Below are positions 56,870-64,000 of a stretch of 64,000 bases of DNA, in pieces (positions within the stretch are counted from its first letter, which is position 1; the number at the start of each line of letters is the position of its first letter). The position numbers were made by a program, and so were the translations under genes. Below the pieces are notes generated by a model. The model had not been told where the DNA came from. It made no database searches and was given only the letters and a program-made list of their open reading frames with translations. This stretch comes from Pleurotus djamor (lineage: Eukaryota; Basidiomycota; Agaricomycetes; Agaricales; Pleurotaceae): NCBI GenBank assembly GCA_029747585.1, contig JAPEVF010000115.1:1-64000 (forward strand), in the 5' to 3' direction.

Positions 56870-57969
56870 GACTCTGATGTCGCCACTGTAGTGGAGGAAG
56901 TCTCAACTGGCTCGGATTCGGACTATTCCAGGTGTGTACTGCTTCCTCTTCCCCGTTCACACTCCTCTAATTCACAAAATATCTATCAATCTAGCTCGGT
57001 AAGATAAATCTCCAATGAGCTCCTGGCTGCTCGTGTCTGATGCTGGCGGCTAGTGGATCTCCTGGTTTCTATCATCCAAGGGGAACGAGTACTTTTGCGA
57101 GGTCGATGAAGACTTCATCCTCGATCGATTCAATCTGACGGGGCTTAACAACGAGGTCCAAAACTACTCGCAGGCCTTGGATCTCATAACGGATAACCTA
57201 GGTGAGTTGCATGGGAACTTCGAGGCCGCTAGCGTGCTCAATGAAATCGCCTAGATGATGAAATTCAGGATGAGTTGAGGGGGACTCTCGACGTCCAAGC
57301 TCGTGTCCTGTACGGTTTGATCCATGCTAGGTGGATCGTCACGGCGAGGGGACTTGCCAAAATGGTCTGTCATGGCTCTGAAACTCCTCGGTGACGTCGT
57401 TTGACGATATAACAGATTGAAAAATACAAGCGTGCGGAATTTGGGCGATGTCCACGTGTGCTTTGCCAACAACAAGCTCTACTCCCTGTTGGACTCACCG
57501 ACATCCCATTCGAAAAATCTGTGAAACTATACTGTGGACGCTGCGAAGATCTGTATTCACCGAAGTCCTCACGGCATGGCTCTATCGACGGTGCCTATTT
57601 CGGCACAACCTTCCCTCATCTACTCTTCCTTGTATACCCTACCCTCATACCGCCGAAGTCTGGACCAGCAGATGCTAGCGCTAGCTCAAGGGATGGTTCA
57701 AGCAGACGCAATGTTGGCAGGCTGAGAGAAGAACCTGAGCAAGAGGGCGGCGGGGAGCTTTTCAGCACGGCTGGAATAGCTCTGAAAGCTGAGAGATATC
57801 GGCCAAAAATTTATGGATTCCAACTCCATGAAATCGCTAAGCTGCAACGATGGCAAGAGGCTGTTCGTGACAGGTGCGCATCCTTTCCCTTTCCCACCCT
57901 TCCGTTGGTTTGAATACCCTGTATTACAGGCAAATTGCGAGGCTAGAAGAACTCGAAGAGAGGGTGTAA
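56870..57969 (+). CDS. CKB1: casein kinase II regulatory (beta) subunit
   Basis: This is the regulatory subunit of protein kinase CK2. After an acidic start ([20 protein letters not shown]) and two introns the protein reads [24 protein letters not shown] and [22 protein letters not shown]. It continues [38 protein letters not shown] and [19 protein letters not shown], whose four cysteines form the zinc-binding dimer interface. Then [14 protein letters not shown] and [29 protein letters not shown], ending at stop TAA 57967-57969. Length (~270 residues) fits. The first codon is not clear: no in-frame ATG precedes GACTCTGATG. The start given marks the beginning of recognisable coding; a sequence error or an upstream mini-exon may hide the ATG. 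Confidence 0.88.
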
Positions 57970-58257
57970 GTATCGTCCTGGCTAGACGATGCTCTTGTAT
58001 GACTGGCGTATTTATATTAATGGCCGACAACGGCAGTACACACACGTCTAATCGAAGGCATTTTCCAACTCCTTATCTGCGTGTGCTTCTATTGTTTCTG
58101 ATAAGACATCGTCATTCTTTCGCATGGCGTCGATGTAGGTGGTACCGATCGTAGCCTCCAGCATCACATCGTACACGAGACACTTGATCCGACTGTTGCA
58201 TAACTTATAAGTAGTACCGCGTCATAGGCAATTCGCCTGATCCTGAAGCTGGCCCTT

Positions 58258-59572
58258 ATGGCTCAAACATCGACTATGTCTCCTCGAACGACAATAACAA
58301 TCCCCTCCGCTACACCTGGTTGGAACCTTGACGCTTGGAAATTCACTCCAGATGGCAATGTTTGCAAGAATCCTCGGCCTGTTATCGTGATGTATATCTG
58401 CCTTGAAAATCCCTGCACAAGAATGACTACTGACTTCATGCGATCGGACCAGGGCCCATGGTTTGAGCGGCAACAAGCAGATGGGCTTAGCCTCGTACGC
58501 CGAAGCCTTCTGCACTCTGGGATATGCATGCATCGTCTTCGACTACCGTCGATGGGGCACTTCAGGTGCGTCTGTGTGCGCCACTCAAAATACCTCTGAA
58601 TCTGAAGGCTGAAAGATGGGACTCCAAAAAGGGTGATCAATGTCTCTGAGCAGCTTGAGGATTATCGGACTGTCATAAAATATGTTAGGCACCAAGCTGA
58701 GTATGACCCTGCGCGGGTGGTACTCTGGGGTACTAGCTTTTCAGGTGATTGGCCAAATCCCTACTCAAGCGAATTGTCATTGATGTTCCCCAAGGTGGCC
58801 ATGCTATTAAGCTTGCTAGCGAGGTGAGCCTCGGTGATCTCAATATCTTCAGTTTGATCAATGTGACTAATCGAAAATCTTGAGCCCGAGTTGAATGTCC
58901 ATGCCGCCATCGCCCAAATCCCGTACACTGGCATTCTGCCCAAGGCCGACGTTACCACAGCTTATGTCAAGACTCTGACCCTCGCTGCGTACGACTGGGT
59001 CAAACAATCACTTGGGCTCGCGCCCGTGTATGTTCCAACATTTATGAGAACCAGTAGCGAAGTTGGGCTATTAATTCTTGAGGATGAAGGCCTCGAATTC
59101 TTTGCTTCACAGTGGCACGAAACGTGAGCGACTGGTTCGATTTCATAAACTTATTATACGTGATGCTCAGAGCTCACCCTCACATAGTGGTTGGATCAAT
59201 GAGGCAAGTGGACGCGTCCAGTGGATTGAAGCCTTATCCATGATGAGACGTCCATAGATTTCGGCTTCCACAGNCATTTGAACTGTTCAAATACAAGCCC
59301 GCAGCAAAGGCATTCGAAATTGAATGTCCTTTACTGCTGGTTGCTGGCCTTCTCGACATCATATGCTCAGTAGATGGAATCGAATCTGTGTCTCGCCTTG
59401 CGAAAGGATCTGAATATGTCGGCATTCAGTCTGGTGCGCCTCGAGCTTACGCTTGGTTGTTGGATGTTTGCTGATTATCCTAGCCGGACACTTTGACTTC
59501 TATCCTGGAAACAAATACTTCGCCGAGTCGATAGCGGCGCAGCTGCGATTCCTGGAGCAACTTTCGAACTGA
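58258..59572 (+). CDS. alpha/beta hydrolase
   Basis: This is an alpha/beta-hydrolase-fold protein of unknown substrate. Start ATG 58258 (MAQTSTMSPRTTITIPSATPG) is followed by LDAWKFTPDG and, across introns, ANKQMGLASYAEAFCTLGYACIVFDYRRWGTSDG. The nucleophile elbow is VVLWGTSFSGGH (G-x-S-x-G with Ser in GTSFSG), completed by an intron near 58744-58792. Later segments are AAIAQIPYTGILPKADV, CPLLLVAGLLDIICSVDG, which carries the acid-containing turn, and GHFDFYPGNKYFAES with the candidate catalytic His. Stop TGA 59570-59572. No signal peptide is present, so it is probably cytosolic or peroxisomal. One N at 59274 lies in or near an exon edge. The fold resembles bacterial dienelactone or X-Pro-type hydrolases. 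Confidence 0.78.
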
Positions 59573-59676
59573 CTCCTAGTCTCTCCTATGCAATGAACCC
59601 CTGAATGTACCGATTCCTGACATCCTGTAGCCAGCTTGTGTCTCTTTGTACTCTACTAGTACTAGTATCCTCAGCT

Positions 59677-61212
59677 ATGCCATCCGATCTCTATCGCTCT
59701 GCTCTAAGTGCTCGCCTCGCCAAACTTCCTCCAGATCTCCCTCATCCTTCTGTCATGGATGGAGACGCCGAGGACGAGGAATCTGAAGAAGCCGATTCCA
59801 TTGGGGCGCTACCAGGCAGCGGTTTAGGTCCTCCTGCAATGCAAGTTTTTGCCCACCACCGAGCACGTTTCGGGATGTACTCATAGTGATACTCGCCTTT
59901 GTGTAAAGGCCTGCTCGCAACCCTCGCACCAAAGCCAAACGACCACCAAATCCTGACTTTGCGCCGATTTCAGCTCAAGGATTCTTCGATGAGGCGTCTC
60001 AGGTTGAAGTGCCGTCGCGAGGCTTGGATTTTCGTGTGTATTATACACCGCCTAAATTGTCCGATGGAACTGTAATGGTGTGCCATCATGGGGCTGGGTA
60101 CTCTGGTTTGGCGTTCGCGTGTTTTGCGAAGGAGGTTACAGCCATATCCAAGGGTGAATGTGGAATGCTTACATTTGATGCACGCCGCCACGGTAAGCAA
60201 ACACTTTCGGTGCTTATGCATGTGGCTCAACTGTGAACAGGGAAGACGGTAGCGCCATCGAACGATGATGAAAACCTATTGGTGGATGTCCTTGTTGAAG
60301 ATCTCTTCGAGTTACTGCAGACTATATTCCCAGATCCCAAGANTTCCCCCAGTCTTTTGGTATGCGCGTTTCTACGAACTCCTTGTCCTTCGTGTAGCTG
60401 ATGTGAAGGTCTAGCTTATCGGNCACAGCATGGGAGGCTCCGTAGTCGCTAGAGCATGTCCTAAATTACTCGACAAGCGGTATCATATCGTTGGCGTCAC
60501 GGTTATAGACGTTGTAGAAGGTATGCGAAATAAGACACTGCNTGGAACTATCCCGGACCTATGATCTCCCTAGGTTCCGCTATCGAAGCCCTCCCCCATA
60601 TGCACAGCTTGTTAAATGCTCGACCAGACGGATTCGATTCCTTGGAAGAAGCCATTGAATGGCAGTACGTCCGATATCTGTGTTACCCGACCTTTTTCCA
60701 TGCTTAGAATTCCGCAGTGTCTCTACGAATACTATCAGGAATTCGCACTCTGCGAGGGTATCCATNCCTTCNATCTTTNTTCCATCGAATTCGAAATCAC
60801 CTCTTGTCCCTGCCTTTGTATGGCGGACGCCCCTTCGCTCGACGGCTCCTTACTGGACAAGTTAGTCACACCTTCATCCTCACCCTTTGCATAATACTGA
60901 ACTCCTCACAGGCTGGTTCAAAGGACTGTCGAGCACATTCCTTGCAGCCCGCACAGCCCGCTTGCTTGTACTGGCTGGCCATGATCGGCTGGATAAAGAG
61001 CTGATGATCGGCCAAATGCAAGGCAAGTTCCAATTAATGGTGATCCCCAATGTCGGACATGTAGTACAAGAGGTGAGTATTCTGTTTTCCAACGGTATCG
61101 GAGCTCATATCTGGCTCAGGATGATCCTAAACGTCTCGCTGAGATCATGGTAGAATTTTGGAGGCGCAACGAAAGGGTACTNGCTGGTATCAAGAAAGTC
61201 GGTGAAGATTGA
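59677..61212 (+). CDS. PPE1: protein phosphatase methylesterase 1
   Basis: This serine esterase removes the C-terminal methyl ester from the PP2A catalytic subunit. Start ATG 59677 ([20 protein letters not shown]) matches the family start. After an acidic linker come [20 protein letters not shown], the PPE1-typical [38 protein letters not shown] and [10 protein letters not shown]. The nucleophile motif is [14 protein letters not shown] near 60420-60450. Next are [50 protein letters not shown] and the catalytic His in VGHVVQED. The last exon ends KKVGED, stop TGA 61210-61212. The N bases at 60342 and 60769-60780 obscure one or two residues only. It follows the alpha/beta hydrolase on the same strand. 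Confidence 0.9.
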
Positions 61213-61467
61213 TCGTGATGTTGTCGTGTAGATGTACAGATCTGAAGCTACAAAAGAAATGTTGTACATCAACCGGGTATGTTGAGAAAGCTAATGAAAG
61301 CAAGGTGTGGAGGGAAATAGGGTAATGATACAAGGAGGGTAATGATCGTAGTGATATACTAATCGGATGGTAAGACAATACTTTTTGGCCACCGGAGTGG
61401 ACGTTGACTAAAATACAGTTTGGAATTGGAAATGAGAGTGGAGTATCGCTTGCGAAGCGATTACTGG

Positions 61468-62700
61468 CTAGTCCTCAAAGCAAGACTTGAGACATTGGTG
61501 TTCGGCGACTGTCTGGAGTTTGATATTCCGACGACGATCTTGGATTACTGGAAGGGTTCTGCATTAGGCATTTTCTCCAATCGACGAACATGAAGAAGAT
61601 ACTTACATGGTACTGCATCTCCGGCGGGGCTATTTGATGCATGTAGATCGGCGATAGCTGCTTCAAGTTGCTGCAAACGTAGCGCGTCGGTTGGTGTGAG
61701 CACATTGCTTTGAATCGGTGTGACTTACTGTAGCAGTTTCGTCGTACACGGCATTATTATGGAAGAACCGTGCCCACGCGAGGAGCTCCGTTTCAGAAGC
61801 AGAAGAACGCACGCTATAGCCGGCGTCAGTAAAACGTTAGAGGGGGTAGAGGATAATCGAAATTGACTGACATATGGGCGGCGAAACGGATCCCTAAGCG
61901 GACAGCTTCATTTGAGGTTTTGCGGTTCACGAAAAGGTGCTTTAGGGCCGAGAAGATGAGGACATCTGCTTTCTGGGATGAGGGTTCTGGTGTTGATTGA
62001 ACGTATGATTCCTAAGTGGGTTATTCTAAGTTGATGCCCTGAAAATGGTGCGCGAATCATTTTGACTTACGACCGTGCGATGGAGGCACTCTGCATCATA
62101 GCAATAACGCTTGGCCAAAGGTTCGCTAGTGGATCCAATTATGCTTTTCATGTGGCAATCGAGTCTAGAGTGTAATTGTGATTAGAGGGTGGTCATGCAA
62201 GTTCTTTAGGGTTGTACATACGTGACGAACGACCGGCGGAGGGTGATGAAGGTCTCCTCATCGAAAAGAACCCAGTTGCTCAACATTCGATCTAAATGCA
62301 AGATAGCTTGATTCCAGTGTTTACGCGCTGCTTTCATCCAAGCTTTTGTGGCTTCGGGTGACTGCGACGCGCTGGAACACGAAGACGACGAAGAGGAAGA
62401 CGACCCAGATGAAGTTGAAAAGGAAGACATTTGTGAGGACGCGGTACCGGGTCGCTTCGTTTTCAGTTTATTAGAAGGGACCGTGGAAGCCATAGAGTGC
62501 ATGGAATAACGCGTGTCTGGGTGTTTGGATGAAGGCGAACCGATATGGAACGTANTCAGGCGGTGATCGGAACCCGCTGGGGGAGGGGATGCGACGCGGA
62601 AGGAAGTGTACTGGTCGGGGCTCCTTGGGGAAGGAGGAGCGGGTAATAGAATTTCAGATGTTCTGAGGGAAGGTGCCATGAATGGGCCTACAACCGGCAT
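61468..62700 (-). CDS. unknown Ser-rich protein with helical C-terminal half
   Basis: I do not recognise this family. I chose ATG 62700 (MPVVGPFMAPSLRTSE); the frame stays open upstream (to about 62823) without an ATG. The N-terminal ~130 residues are Ser/Pro-rich and end in a long serine run (about 62380-62420). A helical half follows: KAWMKAARKHWNQAILHLDRM, LFDEETFITLRRSFV, LDCHMKSIIGSTSEPLAKRY, QKADVLIFSALKHLFVNRK, LLAWARFFHNNAVYDETATQ, LEAAIADLHAS. The last exon ends AEHQCLKSCFED, stop TAG 61468-61470. Five introns join in phase, which supports a real gene. The 3' end of PPE1 is convergent and about 255 bases away. The N at 62556 lies in the coding sequence. Confidence 0.6.
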
Positions 62701-64000
62701 TGTGAGAAATGGGGAGTGTGGAGAAAGGGCGGCGCTCTGCTTGAAGTGAGAGAAAGAGGGTTTTGACGGTGCCGAAGATGGGTCTGACGAGTGGAGAGAA
62801 CTTGAGCTTCGTTTATATTTCAACGAAAAACAGAGGGACCCTGATCCCCCATGTTTCTCCCCAGGTTGCGGGGATTGGTCGGCATTTCACCTTAGGGCAT
62901 GGCGAGTGTGAGGGGAAGTGGTATTCCATCAGTGCTTATTGTCCGAACATACCCCAATCAATTAGGCTTGCATATTACGACACGCTGGAGATGGTTCGGA
63001 GGTAGTTCGAGGCTTTCTTTCGGAAAATACAAGGCATCCTAGGAAATTGCCTGCTGAGCGGACAGCCAGCACACGCAAGGAGACCGTCGACCGATCGTGC
63101 TACCACAAAGAGGACATCGAGGACGATAATTCACGATTTTTATCAAAAAGGAAATTGGTGTGTTCAGGCCTTGAACGGATGTGTCGATACGACTCCTTCG
63201 ATTGTTGCGTTGCTCGCGTGATGACTTGCTATGGCCCTCTACGGTGTACAGTCAGCTACAGCTAGCTTGGATGGTGCGGGCCTATTTAATAAGAGTGTAA
63301 GACAGATTTTCGATGGAGAAGGGAGAAAACGAAACAACCTTTGTACGTCAACATGTCTCATCGATGGTCTTTTCCAACTTCCAGTTCTGGGGTGACCGAT
63401 GATTTACCGTATGTTTGAATACCGTATCAGCTCCGTGAGAAAGGAGATGTGGACCATCTCNNANNNNNNNNGACGATGATGGCAGTTGTGCAGCAGAGGA
63501 CGCCAAAGACACCGATGGGTCAAGGTGGANGTTGACCACGTTGAGTGGCGGTGGCGGCGTTGGTTGCCAGAAAGGGAATCTCCTGTTCNCTCCTAATGCG
63601 TAAAAAAGCCGCAGGTAAGTACACGTACCCTGCGAGGTGCGTAGACGTACACAGTATNCTNACANNNCNNNANNGACTACTTGTCTGGCGGAAGGAANGA
63701 CTNTACTAGCTACTCNNNGCAATGACCCTCGAGTCTCACCTAGAATTTTGTGGTTAGGCCAGTGGTCTGGATGGAAGTGCTCTATTTGGTCTCAATGACC
63801 GGCGTCAGCACGGGGCCACCTGTATCTGAGGGATGGAATGAGCACACATAAAGTCCTCTTAAACTCGAGGGCTTGGGCGAACATCAAGATATCCCCTCTA
63901 CAAGTTTTCACAGGCACCACATCTGCATTGTTTTCGACTGCNTAGATCATCAACGTTCAACAGCAATCTCCTTGTNAATGCAGCACACGAAAAGGATATA
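62701..64000. other. end region, N-rich at 63.4-64.0 kb
   Basis: The first ~120 bases may still belong to the unknown gene upstream of its ATG. The rest has only short frames. Runs of N at 63460-63475 and 63655-63720 prevent further reading. Nothing is supported. Confidence 0.35.

Noticed and set aside
1..64000. CRISPR arrays, transposons with terminal repeats or a defence island
   Set aside because: No regularly spaced repeats, transposase or reverse-transcriptase motifs, or terminal inverted repeats were seen on either strand.

Overview
The window is nuclear DNA of a filamentous basidiomycete, most likely an agaricomycete (mushroom-forming fungus). Genes are cut by many short GT-AG introns of about 45-65 bases. 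Recognisable families are typical of that group: two-finger GATA factor, macrophage-activating-glycoprotein-like secreted proteins, P450, C-5 sterol desaturase, GUP1-type MBOAT. About 24 protein genes and one tRNA can be supported. Single N bases are scattered through the sequence (dense at 41.5-45.3 kb and 63.4-64.0 kb). At least two C-runs look one base too long, so this is a draft assembly and some reading-frame breaks are technical.

Layout. 0-13.2 kb is housekeeping: the 3' part of a SHPRH/Irc20-like SNF2-RING protein (+), glycogen phosphorylase (+) and an Msb1/Mug8-type polarity protein (-). 13.3-16.5 kb is gene-poor and holds a head-to-head pair of tiny asparagine-rich genes of an unrecognised family, each with its own TATA box. 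16.5-22.3 kb has a membrane-anchored cupredoxin (+), a small single-pass membrane protein (-) and a two-finger GATA factor (-) whose second zinc finger is completed by a 12-base exon. 22.8-30.7 kb has ERG3 (+), a large double-RING protein with a His/Asp tract (+) and a DUF4140/DUF4139 protein (-).

31-50 kb is an accessory-looking stretch with two nested divergent pairs of secreted paralogues. The outer pair is ricin-B/MAG-like proteins at 31.1-32.9 kb (-) and 47.9-49.7 kb (+). The inner pair is HsbA-like small secreted proteins at 36.5-37.3 kb (-) and 38.5-39.2 kb (+). Between and around them lie a DUF1295 reductase-like membrane protein, an intron-containing tRNA-Ala(UGC), a formamidase with very small exons, a cytochrome P450 and a TPR protein.

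50-62.7 kb returns to metabolism and regulation: 8-amino-7-oxononanoate synthase with a C-terminal SKL peroxisome signal, a FAD monooxygenase, GUP1, casein kinase II beta, an alpha/beta hydrolase, protein phosphatase methylesterase 1 and an unknown Ser-rich protein.

The best candidate for something undescribed is the divergent pair of Asn-rich mini-proteins (63 and 67 residues, shared N-terminal motif). A loosely similar Asn-rich tail is spliced onto the nearby GATA factor. No defence island, CRISPR array or intact transposon was found.
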